Shown here one piece after another: positions 1-8,460 of a stretch of 12,500 nucleotides of DNA. Origin of the DNA: Actinidia chinensis (taxonomy: Eukaryota; Streptophyta; Magnoliopsida; Ericales; Actinidiaceae). Below the pieces are notes generated by a model that made no database searches, was not told the origin of the DNA, and saw nothing but the letters and a program-made list of their open reading frames with translations. The stretch lies in contig VIGQ01000021.1 in the NCBI GenBank assembly GCA_009663005.1, forward strand, positions 72,501 through 85,000. Reading direction: 5' to 3'. Position numbers and translations under genes: made by a program. The stretch's first letter is position 1; every line of letters begins with the position of its first letter.

Positions 1-273
1 CTGCCATCCAAACAACATTATAATCCACTTAATCCTGAAGACAAAGAAGTGCACTAAAATTAAAAGGTAATTCAATATGTAGAAAAAGAATTAGAGACCT
101 CCGCACCCGAATCATTTGAGTATTGTGCTTTTTGTTGTTTTTTTTCCTGATTAGCCATCGTTGATATGAATCAATTCGTGTCCTACATATAGTGTTGTAG
201 CTAACTATCTATGATTTATATAAGACGTTTAGTAATCACCGAAACAGTAAGCCTAATTTTCTTACAAACAAGA

Positions 274-438
274 ACCAATTACCCATTCAACATTTAGTAT
301 TTCAATTCTTAAACCATAACACAAAACTTCCACACAATTCGAGGTGAATAGTTCTGTACTGTACACCAATACCCATTCACCATTTAGTAATTTCAATTCT
401 TAAACCATACACAAACTTCCCAACAATTCTGAGGTGAA
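274..438. repeat. imperfect two-copy tandem duplication, ~91-bp offset
   Basis: Copy 1 (274-348) and copy 2 (365-438) share the same order of words: ACCAAT, ACCCATTCA, CATTTAGTA, TTTCAATTCTTAAACCATA, ACACAAA, CTTCC, ACAATTC and GAGGTGAA. They differ by a few substitutions and one-base indels. A 16-bp spacer (349-364) separates them. This is seen directly in the sequence; origin by local duplication is inferred. No coding function is apparent. Confidence 0.85.
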
Positions 439-1168
439 AATCGCTGAATTATTTTATTTTTATGGGTCAGGAATAGGAGACTGGGATTGAGAATGGATTT
501 GTTTCCTGAAAGAAATACTCTGAAAGGGACAAAGATTATTTGCTTGCGTTATTTGGTTGGCTTTAGGAAATGATAATGATATTGTTGAAATATACCACAT
601 CCGCCCAGTTTTTGATTCCTCTGCGATGTCTATCAAGTTTCATATTTCCTCTCCTACCACTTTGATTTTTAGGAGAACATGGTTTGAGCATGACAGTGGT
701 ATTAGAGCGAAATTGGGCATGTCAGGTACCCTAGTAAGGGAGGGGGAAAAAAGAAAAAATTCCACTGCAACTTTCACTTTCACTTATTGTCAAAAAGCTA
801 CTTCGCTTTAGATTTTGTGTCACGGCTCAATGAATCAACCCAAAATTTATTTATACAAGTAATAATATTGTAAAAAAGCAAAAAAAAGTAGGTGTTGTTC
901 TTTTTAAAAAACGTGAAGCCACAACATGAAGGGTCATGGCGTCACATGATAAAACAAAAAAGGGCTTGGCTTTGTGTTTGGCGTATGAAGAAACCGCCAA
1001 CTTGACATCGAAATAGGAAAGCAATCTGTTGCCGTCCTTCCTTCGAGCTCTGATTCTCCATGTGTCATTTTTAAACAGTTCCTTTCCAAAGGAAGAAACG
1101 CAAAACAATGGGCCAAGTGGCCTTTGGCTTGGGCTTAGCTATCTTAGCTAACAAAGAAAAAAGAAAGG

Positions 1169-1172
1169 AAAA
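1169..1172 (-). terminator. Pol III T-run terminator of the tRNA-Gln-like gene
   Basis: Five nucleotides past the tRNA 3' end on the minus strand there is a TTTT run, followed by further T-rich sequence to about 1152. Four or more T residues in the coding strand is the usual eukaryotic Pol III stop signal. Its presence suggests this was once a normally organised tRNA gene. Confidence 0.6.
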
Positions 1173-1177
1173 GTCAC

Positions 1178-1247
1178 AGGTCCTACGGGAGTCGAACCCA
1201 GGTCGCTGGATTCAAAGTCATAGTGCTAACCACTCCACCATAGAACC
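1178..1247 (-). tRNA. tRNA-Gln(UUG)-like gene, probably a pseudogene (two single-base deletions)
   Basis: On the minus strand a cloverleaf-like sequence begins GGTTCTA at 1247 and ends TAGGACC plus discriminator T at 1178, giving a seven-pair acceptor stem with one G-T wobble. The A box (TGGTGGAGTGG, 1240-1230) and B box (GGTTCGACTCC, 1198-1188) fit Pol III promoter consensus. The anticodon loop CTTTGAA (1217-1211) gives anticodon UUG, which reads CAA (Gln). Against the plant tRNA-Gln I know, one base is missing in the 5' side of the anticodon stem (ATGA where CTGGA is expected, opposite TCCAG) and one G is missing from the 3' side of the T stem (CCCG instead of CCCGG). The length is 70 nt rather than 72. 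These lesions disrupt two stems, so a decayed copy is more likely than a working tRNA, although an assembly error could also explain them. Confidence 0.85.
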
Positions 1248-1293
1248 GCCTTGTTAAGGTGACAGCTTTTCAAACTTATTACAATGACGCGTC

Positions 1294-1370
1294 GGGTAAA
1301 CTAAATTACAATCATCCACTTTATTTACTAGAAGACAGGGTAAAATTACACAACATCCACACTTTTTGAT
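1294..1370 (+). repeat. two direct copies of a GGGTAAA..TTACA..CATCCAC motif, possible transposon end
   Basis: GGGTAAA at 1294 and again at 1338 are each followed by AATTACA and then ATCCAC, an offset of 44 bp. Ends of the form GGGTAAA..TTACAC followed by C-rich words are common in plant MITE-type elements, so this could be a decayed terminal repeat. No matching inverted end was found in the window, so the element assignment is weak. Confidence 0.35.
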
Positions 1371-1636
1371 AGGTCATTTTGTAGGCCAACTAAATTTCAA
1401 TATAATTTATCTATAATTTTTTATTCAGATATAGTTTTATAAATTTTCTTAAAAGTTATGACATATCTATACTATTATAAACAAAACCATAACATTCATA
1501 CATAATTTACCAAACATAGAATCCATGGCAAATTCATCCTAACAAAATTCTCCTAATATATAACCCAAAAAATCTTACCAAAAACTAATCAATTCATAAT
1601 CAAACCAAAAAATTTCTAAAAAACAACTGAATCCCA

Positions 1637-1862
1637 CTTTAAATTTGTGGACTCCTACGGCAATTAATGTTTAAAGTATTAATTCATTTATTTGAAACTA
1701 TACTAATCATACAACTGCCATATTTATTCATAATCAAAATCAATAAAAAGTAATAAAAGTAAACTTTAATTGGTGGGCTCTCCTGGCAATTATTCTTTTT
1801 AAGTGAAAGTTATATTTGAAGATACACTAATTCATACAATAGTCATAATTATTTATAACCAA
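1637..1862. repeat. diverged two-copy tandem repeat, ~127-bp period
   Basis: Copy 1 (about 1637-1736) and copy 2 (about 1764-1862) share CTTTAA, GTGG(A/G)CTC, TCCT(A/G)..GGCAATTA, ATTTGAA, ATAC(T/A)CTAAT, CATACAA, (C/T)CATA and TTTAT(A)A in the same order. Many substitutions separate the copies, so the duplication is old. No coding or structural role is visible. Confidence 0.6.
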
Positions 1863-2206
1863 CCAAACACTTCATAAACAAACAATGTAAATTCATAAAA
1901 GTAATGATATTAATGCTTTGCAGTGAGTCATAAATTCACATAACCAAACCAGAAAAAATTCAACAATTACCAACATACAATAATTGTATAAACAAACATC
2001 TCATAAAATAACCAAAAAATTCTAGCGCAAATCATATGTTCAAAAAGTAAGTTTAACTAACCGAGTTATTTCAAGTTATCATTATTAGTTTATTAAGTTT
2101 TATTTAAAAAGATTCAGGTTAAAAAAAATCTCAATCGATAACTATTAAATATGATGTGGAACATGTTAAACTCCAAATAAGACTGCGTACCGATAGCATC
2201 TCCCGC

Positions 2207-2265
2207 ATATATATATAAATATATATTATCATATATAATATATATATATATATATTATTATATAC
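2207..2265. repeat. TA-rich microsatellite
   Basis: This is a nearly continuous run of AT dinucleotides, interrupted by a few TAAAT, ATTATC and TATTATTA breaks and ending in TATACACACC. It is a simple-sequence repeat and likely to vary in length. Confidence 0.9.
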
Positions 2266-3017
2266 ACACCATGCTTACTAAGCTTCATTTCATACAATAT
2301 CAACTTTAAAACCTTTCTTCATTCATTCATTCACTCCCTTGCAATTTAGAGAGTAACCATACGTTGCCAATCCGCCAATGCCTCCCCTCAACAAAAGCTA
2401 GAAGAGAATCTATGAGAAACTAACCTTTATAAGAGCAATATAATTTGAAATTACAGAGGAACATGTCCGAGCCATATCCGTTGATATGTGTAGAAAAATC
2501 AGAGCTTTGAGGAGGAACTGGTCTCGTTCAAAAATCCAGAAATAGAACCAAACTACCAATCAATATGGAAGCACAAAAGTATGCTTCATTATGTACTAAT
2601 CAATTGCTCAACAAGTGCTGAAGAGATACAGACAAAACAGATGTCTTGTGGTGTACAGATTACAAGAGCAAGCACAAATACAACATCCGACTAGTTTAGC
2701 CTCAAAACAATCAAGTCCTCTTCTCTTCTAGCTATGTTCAACCGCAAATGACACTCAATTTTGCTGCACGTTTTTCTTGCTATGTTTGTGAGTTCAACAA
2801 AAAGCAATGGGACGGAAGTTTTAAAGAAGTGCCACATTTCAGCCCCCACGTTCCCTTTGTGAATCAAGTTCACTCTATTCTGCCCAGGAAAAAAAAACAA
2901 GTTGAGCCTTTTTTAACGAGACCTGCGCAGAGAAAGCTCACTTCATTTGCTTGCTTCACTTTATTCTTTACCGATGCAGAAGATGGGACTGTGACAGGAT
3001 ACACATGGCATTACCCA

Positions 3018-3489
3018 TTAGTGCCCATCGAAACTACCATGAGCATTTTGTAGTCTCTTTCTCCCGCCACCAATCTCTCCCACATTCTTGGCCTCTGCAA
3101 ACACCGTCGGTCCCGATCGAGCGGTCCTATTTAAATATAGCAATTTCTTTCGGGGAGTCTCCCCTACAGATCTTACAAAGGTCCACTTGCGTCTCGAGAT
3201 CATCTGGCCTTCTTCTGTAATAGCTCCCAACTCTCCTCATTTATTTCATTGTTCATCTTTTCCACGGGAGGAATTGGTACAAGGGTCTCTGCTGACTCAC
3301 CACAAATAAGCGGGCAGACAGACAATCAACATCTCGATGATCTTGAGGACGGGCAACAGCCTGTTCTTGGATGCACATGGATGCCACTGCTAGGGCTTGG
3401 TAGAGACCCGCATTGGATACTGCCCCTGAAATCGTGGGTTTGCCCAATTTCACAAATTTTCCGCCGGTCATTAAAATAAGGGGCCGAGC
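3018..3489 (-). pseudogene. kinase relic block 4: C-lobe and PBS1-type C-terminal tail
   Basis: After an 83-bp intron ending ATTGCAG (3490) the block reads ARPL, FNDRRK, PRFQGQYPMR and, after a one-base loss, GLYQALAVASMCIQEQAVARP (about 3405-3345). This strongly matches the C-lobe of PBS1/PBL kinases. Downstream, one frame to the TAA at 3020-3018 reads ETPRKK..YLNR..TVFAEAKNVGE, resembling the PBS1 tail pattern SPRE..LNR..AVAEAKMWGE. A tail of this type is what favours PBS1 over other RLCK VII members. The 300 or so bases between C-lobe and tail are too damaged to align by eye. Confidence 0.78.
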
Positions 3490-3572
3490 CTGCAATTACA
3501 TGAAGCTTACCACTGGTTAATTTTGCATCAAGTATTACCAACGCCACACAACTAACCTAAATAATTAATTAC

Positions 3573-3961
3573 CCATCGCGACAAGGTTATGTCTCTGGAG
3601 GGGCGGGTTGCTTGTCAACGGCTTTATTAACGTCCAGTATAAGCTCTAAGAAGACTACCCCAAAACTGTAAACCTCAGATTTTCTGTCAGTTGTCCAGTC
3701 AGGCATACTCAGAAGCATAATAAACCGTTGTGCCCATGACCCTGTGGAAACATGTGACTTGTCTCCTGTAGACCGAGCTTTGCATCCAAAGTCGAAAGCT
3801 TTGGTTGATATCCTTCATCCAACAATATGTTGGACGACTGAAGCCCGATAAATTAAAAGAGGGTCTTTGTTATGGAGACATTCCACCTTTGGTGCACAGC
3901 TGCTATCTTCATCCTGGAATTTTTTCCAATCAAGTGGTTCTTTACCAACCCGGTGGAAGTT
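3573..3961 (-). pseudogene. kinase relic block 3: catalytic loop, activation segment, start of C-lobe
   Basis: After acceptor TTATGCAG (ending 3962) the block carries LPPG, KEPLDW (about 3943-3926), MKIAA (3913-3899), a CLHNK segment, IYR (the YRD site), SSNILLDEGYQPK (about 3837-3799), DFG, TGDKSHVST (about 3769-3742), a degraded APEYA (ASEYA) and VYSFGVVFLELI (3676-3638). Bases are missing around IYR-D-F-K, after DFG and after EYA. Each deletion shifts the frame while the surrounding words stay readable. The donor GTAATT starts at 3572 and follows NLVAM(W). Confidence 0.85.
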
Positions 3962-4877
3962 CTGCATAAAGATCATTTTCAAACATCATTGACCATTTTT
4001 TTAAGTTCACCAAGAAATGGTACATAAATCTTGTAATAAAACGTGATCAAACGACATCACGTTTTTGATGACACCAATGAACTTGATCGTTGATTTCCTT
4101 TCTTGTGATTGGGAATAATACATATGCATCAATCGAAATACATGAACATTTAACTTTTCTAATGTTCTGAAATTCCTTTGATAAATTAAATGTGTACACA
4201 TGAATGATAACATTTACTATCCAAAAGGCCACCAATCAGCAGACCATCGTGTGTTTTGCCAAGAATCAGTCCATTATATATAGCTATCAACACGAACCGA
4301 AAAAAAGGTCAAAGATTATCAGTTATATAAAGTTCATGGAAAGCACGATTGTCAGCATTCATCTCTACAAGTGCCCACTCAGTATCCAAAATAATAAAAA
4401 ATGCATCACCGTATATGATCAGTATAAGTTCTACCGATTCATATTTACTTGAGTTTTGTTGTTTGTTTTTCATTTGGTATAATAAGAAACATACAAAATA
4501 TCCCAACCACTCCAAAAAAAAAAAAAATTAGGCTCGTTGGATTCTTGATTTTAGCTCCTCGTGTCTATAATCCCTCCCAAATTTATTCCCTCTGTTACAA
4601 TCTCCACGCGAGTTTATGAATTTCTTTTCCAGTGTGTACAATAACATGATTCATCACATTTCTAGCTGTTCGAATAAGTCAAACATCTGCTATAGAAATT
4701 AGATACTATCGCTTTGCTCAATATCAGAATTGAACTTTGTCAAATTTATCACAGGCAAAATTGGCGCCTTTGGCATAACTGACGCCAGAGGTTTCTATAA
4801 CTTCACGATGATCACTTGAAGAAAATGGAAAGAACCCTGAATCCTATAAACAGAAAAAGTTTGTGGTAAATAGGTAC

Positions 4878-5075
4878 CATGAAGATGATCTTCCAAAGAT
4901 CCCAATGATGCCATGAATTCATATACAAGAAGTATTGGTCCCCATCATCGCAGTACCACCCAATCAAACTCCAACTAAATTCGAATGAGGTAGAAGGCTG
5001 AGCATCAGAACCTCCACGAGAATTCCTTGTTACCCTGAAGCCATTTCTATCCAATTCTTTGTATATCAAACAAGC
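4878..5075 (-). pseudogene. kinase relic block 2: N-lobe (VAVKxLDRNG to LEDHLH)
   Basis: The acceptor GTCCAG ends at 5076. The block then reads a damaged VVAVK segment (LIYKE), LDRNGF, and, after a frame change, a GN(K)EF..EVLMLSLL segment, a further shift, then YCDDGDQ and YEFMASLGSLEDHLH up to a donor (GTACCT at 4877). The lysine of the ATP-binding VAVK motif falls in the damaged part. Splicing the final G to the AA at 3961 gives HLH-E-LPPG, which matches the family phase-1 junction and supports both borders. Confidence 0.82.
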
Positions 5076-6111
5076 CTGGACACACATCGACACACCTTTA
5101 ATCCGCATAGACCTCAAAGTCCAAGGACCCTTAATAAGTCATAGATGCAAAGTCGGAGCAACAAACACACACTAAAGAATGTTTCTCAAGGGTGCATAAT
5201 ACAGCAGACTAGTTAATAGGCTTGAAAGTCTAATGGAAAGCTTTGACAAAAGAAATTAAGTCTTTAAGATAGGGAAACAAACAACCTAGGTTTATCCTGT
5301 CTGTACAATTAATAGAATCCAAAGATTTTCCTTGTAGTTTTGAACTGATGATACATTTTATGAATTTAAAAATCACAATGTAATTTAAGTTTGAAGTCAT
5401 GTATCAACTGTTTTATTAGACCATACAATTTGCTTAGATTTTGTAGTCACTTCGTTGTGCAATAAAACAGACTTAACGGAACCAAGAGAACAGAGCCATG
5501 TAAGCTAAGACATAACCTTAATTCTACCAACAATTCCTCTGCAGTAATTTGGCGCATTGGAGATAACTTTCACGGAACGAATTTGTACCTTTGCATGCCA
5601 GTACCAGGACTGCTTACTTACAAAACACAGACATGTCACTAAACGTAAACGGATGTAGAAATTTCAACTGTAACTATCACGCAATGGAAATGTGTGTACA
5701 AAAAGGCACACACCATGCATGATTTGTTTTGGGGATAAGAGTTTGACTCCACGATTGATATTAATATAGTTGAAGCTAGCTTATCCTTCATGGATCTAAG
5801 ATTATAGACATTAGATCTGGACCCAATGTCCCCGCCATTATCCATCTATATAGGTGTTTTTTTCTGCAAGAAGATAGAATCAATATTAAGCTTTAAGAGG
5901 CTCTTCTAAATTTTCATCCACAATCCGAGTTCCCACTGCATTAGTTGACATCTAATATAATTTTGGCAAAAATCATAAAGAATGTTCATTTAATGGTTTT
6001 TAAAAATCCCAATTTTAACATATATACATCCTGCAGTATTAAACCATCACAAATTGTTTGCATATACTGGGTCCCCTTAAACAATCACGATAAAAAAGGA
6101 AGAGACTTTAC

Positions 6112-6297
6112 AATGGCCTGGGTCGTTTGTATAACGCTCCCAATCTTCCTTCCCCTAGAAAGACTCTGGCCTCAATTCTTTGTTGCAGTAGCAAGCTCAC
6201 AGAGAATGAAGTTGTGCCACAATATTACATCAATGCATCCTTTTGACTCGTGACTCCTTCCTCGACCCACCATGGCTTCTTGATTTTAATCTGCTCC
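6112..6297 (-). pseudogene. kinase relic block 1: N-terminal linker and glycine-loop region
   Basis: The block follows a polypyrimidine-poor but plausible acceptor (TTTGCAG at 6304-6298). The frame reads ...ELATATKN, then a stop where the conserved phenylalanine should be, then RPESFLGEG, and a damaged remainder (RLGALYK) of the GGFGRVYKG loop. The donor GTAAAG begins at 6111, where family members split after a TGQ or similar. The preceding stretch includes an IVAQ-like word upstream of the F-x-x-x-ELA segment, as PBS1 relatives have. The glycine loop has lost at least one glycine codon. Confidence 0.8.
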
Positions 6298-7383
6298 CTG
6301 CAAATTGGCCAAGACAATCTATTTCAGACCAATTTCCCACTACACACATTAAACCTTTCCCTCAAGGGGCGCTACACATTCTGTCTTACACCCAATTCTC
6401 CTAACAAAACCACAAAGAACCCAACCCCCCCCTCAATATCAAGACTCGACATCTTGGATATACAAATTAAAGCTTAAAATAGGAAGTACCCTTAAACAAA
6501 AACAAAACCCCTTTTTTGTGTCCTTTGCATACTGGTTAGAACTATAGTAACAATCCATGCTAAAAGGGTAAAAATTATAAATTCAAAGGATCCTCTTGAA
6601 GTGCAATACCAATGCCAATTGATTCTTATAGTGGGGTTTCCATAAAAGTGAAGGAACTATGTAGGATTGAGATTACTGGCTCAATCTTTTTACGAATCAA
6701 TCCTTATTCCTCCAATGACAAATCCGGTAACGATTTTACAGGGTTCGCTACAACAAAATTGAACAAGAATGAAACATTATAATTCTAATTAGAAAAACAT
6801 CCTCATAATAGTATTGATAAGCTGTTCATGAAACAGAGTGGCCAGGTCAGATAAAAACACTAAACCGTCTCCAAATTTTGTTGAGATTGTCTGATGTACC
6901 CAAAAAAATGGATCAACTCTTCATATTCTCGCACTAATCACCACAAGACGCATCGAAATCTGATGGGTCCGGCTTTCGAATCTCTACAATCAAATATCAA
7001 AAAAAAAAAAAAAGAAAAAAACCCAATCAGCTCAACCGATGGAGATGACAGGGATTCGATGCGAGAAAGACATATACTACAAGTCCCAGAGAGCAACACA
7101 AATAACAACAACAATAAAGATTAAGATTGAGGAGGCTATTTCCAATTGGTTTTGCAGCTGATAGAATCATGGAGATCGATACATTGGATATTTGTTCCTG
7201 TTGTGACAGACTGTAGCCGGCCTCTCTTTCTTCGCCTACACTATTGTATTGTGAAGATCTTTTGACAATCCATCTACAGTCCCATACCCTTTACGCTGCG
7301 CTTTCTCTCTCGTTTGGATTGGAAGTTTTTTTTGTTCCTTTTTTTTGGTTTGTTTTTTGAGCGAGAGAGTCTACAAAGATTAG
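6298..7383. other. upstream flank of the kinase relic, no gene recognised
   Basis: On the minus strand this would hold the first exon, 5' leader and promoter of the kinase copy. I looked for an MGC- or similar acylated start and a basic N-terminal linker and found none that reads convincingly. The stretch contains a C-run near 6425, an A-run at 7000-7014, and pyrimidine/purine-rich patches near 7215-7235 and 7300-7320 that would suit an old leader, but this is a guess. The small frames at 6250-6477 and 6894-7124 have no recognisable domain. Confidence 0.45.
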
Positions 7384-7604
7384 AGGCTCCGTTTGGCACT
7401 ATTTTTTTAGTTTTTTTTGTTTTTTTGTGGTTTAAAATAAGTAAAAACAAACCAGATTTGTTGTTTTTTGCTTTCTTTTTTGTTTTTTTTTTGCTTAATT
7501 TTAGCTAAAGTAAAACTATAAAAATAAAAAAGTCAAAAATTCTTAACCTTTTTAATGACAAGCTTAAAAAAAACTTGACTTTTAAGAATTATCAAACGGA
7601 GCCT
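7384..7604. mobile_element. 221-bp non-autonomous TIR element (AGGCTCCGTTTG ends), hAT- or PIF-like MITE
   Basis: The left end AGGCTCCGTTTG (7384-7395) is repeated as the perfect inverted complement at 7593-7604. Plant MITEs with GGCYCYGTTTGG-type ends are widespread and usually assigned to hAT or PIF/Harbinger families. The left interior is T-rich. The right interior has a second nested inverted repeat (AATTCTTAA near 7540 against TTAAGAATT at 7582-7590, plus AAGTCA/TGACTT words). I could not identify a clean target-site duplication: the flanks GATTAG and AAGGCG differ, so the superfamily is uncertain and the insertion is probably old. Confidence 0.75.
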
Positions 7605-8460
7605 AAGGCGGATGGATGCCTTTACGGGTCATAAGGCGGGAATGAGGAGCACACAAGACGAGAGAGGGTTGGCCAACTTGACACAAATTGGTGTTCGAGT
7701 CTCATTGGTGAAAATATATGGATGATTCAATAGCATCCCGATTACTTTGTATTTTGAATGAGTTGACCCTTTGTTCCTTCGAATTAAAATGCCTCGGCAT
7801 GTTGTTTTTATTAAAGAAAACTTGCATGACACATGACTTATGAGGAGCTTGGAAATTCATATTCCCACTTGTCATTTTTTGAACAATTACATGTGACTCT
7901 TCTGTAATATCTGACAATTATAATTGCCACTCCTTTCCCTTCAAAAATTACAGTGGTCTGCCTGTTTGAGTTGTTTTCTTTCCTGGAATTTCGTTGTCGT
8001 GGCTGACTCGCTGCCCAGATTGCAGATTGGTTTGGGGTATTCATGGATTTTATTGTGAGATGTATTAAGATTTCATACCATCCGCTGTTGGAGTGGTGGA
8101 ACGAATCTATTTCATATAAAAATGTCATCATTATTTGAACCAAAAAGGTAGCTAGGGTTAAAAATTTTCTTTTAGGGTGAACGTGAAACAAGAACCTCAT
8201 TACTTCAATCTCATCCCAATCGTACAACTCTTCCAGGATCTTGTGTGTTGCTTGGGGACGAGGCTCATGGCATAGCTTATGGCCAGAGATTTTCCAAAGG
8301 AGTTGACACGCACAATTTTGGGAGGCCCAATATGCTGGTTGATTTCTTGTTGGATACATAGGGACGTTGAGGCAGTCGATGTAACAATTGGTTCGAATGG
8401 AAAGGAATGGCTAAAACATTATTTGATAGAATTAAAAAATATTTGTGTCTTATATTATAG
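7605..8460. other. intergenic stretch with an unassigned open frame
   Basis: The longest open frame in the window lies here (minus strand 7838-8359, 173 codons). Its translation shows no catalytic motif, signal peptide, zinc-binding pattern or clear membrane segment. The plus strand of the same region (about 8270-8440) also reads open for 77 codons. Its moderate base composition suggests it could be a fragment of an old gene or retroelement, but I cannot name it. No LTR, LINE or transposase motif is visible. Confidence 0.4.

Larger units (their letters stand above)
1..1177. other. AT-rich intergenic stretch
   Basis: No gene is supported here. The 84-codon plus-strand frame at 557-811 and the overlapping minus-strand frames at 851-1116 have no recognisable domain and differ in no way from chance frames in AT-rich DNA. 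The only clear structure is the tandem duplication at 274-438. A short GGCC-rich patch near 1110-1132 holds several TGGGC/GGCCA words on either strand, just downstream of the tRNA-like gene relative to its direction. Confidence 0.6.
1248..3017. other. AT-rich intergenic DNA between the tRNA-like gene and the kinase relic
   Basis: No gene is supported. The stretch holds a short direct repeat at 1294-1370, a two-copy tandem repeat at 1637-1862 and a TA microsatellite at 2207-2265. Variants of an ATTCATAA(T/C)CAAACCA-like word recur between about 1590 and 2020, which suggests degenerate local repeats. About 2300-3017 is less AT-biased. Read on the minus strand it lies directly after the kinase relic, so its distal part may be old 3' untranslated sequence. 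The short frames at 2691-2900 (minus) and 2748-3053 (plus) match nothing I recognise. Confidence 0.5.
3018..6297 (-). pseudogene. PBS1-like: decayed PBS1-like receptor-like cytoplasmic kinase (RLCK VII), intron-containing
   Basis: On the minus strand four exon-like blocks carry, in order, the conserved segments of a PBS1/PBL-type Ser/Thr kinase: 6297-6112 (ELATATKN, then the glycine-loop region), 5075-4878 (LDRNGF, CDDGDQ, FM..LGSLEDHLH), 3961-3573 (KEPLDW, MKIAA, SSNILLDEGYQPK, DFG, GDKSHVST, EYA, VYSFGVVFLELI) and 3489-3018 (FNDRRK, LYQALAVASMCIQEQ, and a PBS1-like tail). Putative introns of about 1036, 916 and 83 bp have GT..AG ends, so this is a duplicated genomic copy and not a retrocopy. 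In-frame stops and one- or two-base deletions break nearly every block, including the codons around the catalytic YRD motif. PBS1-family kinases are plasma-membrane immune signalling kinases. No N-terminal MGC (acylation) exon was found upstream to 7300. Block order, motifs and splice sites make the family call strong. Subfamily placement next to PBS1 rests on the tail and on recalled sequence. Confidence 0.88.

Noticed and set aside
470..540. AGGAATAGGA/GAATGGATTTG words recalling PIF/Harbinger MITE ends
   Set aside because: No inverted partner with the same words was found nearby and no TTA/TAA target duplication was visible.
557..811. 84-codon plus-strand open frame
   Set aside because: Composition and length are as expected by chance, with no motif and no codon pattern suggesting a protein.
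4513..4527. A-run that could be the tail of a retroposed sequence inside the kinase intron
   Set aside because: The sequence upstream matches no SINE, LINE or processed gene I recognise, and A-runs are frequent in this window.
7660..7710. SINE-like Pol III B box (GTTCGAGTC at 7693-7701) with an upstream TGGCCAACTTG
   Set aside because: The possible A box deviates from consensus and lies only about 13 bases from the B box, too close for a tRNA-derived SINE. No poly-A tail or target duplication was seen.
7838..8359. 173-codon minus-strand open frame, the longest in the window
   Set aside because: No recognisable domain or motif, no supporting splice or start context, and the opposite strand is partly open too. 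It may be a fragment of an old coding sequence but cannot be called a gene.
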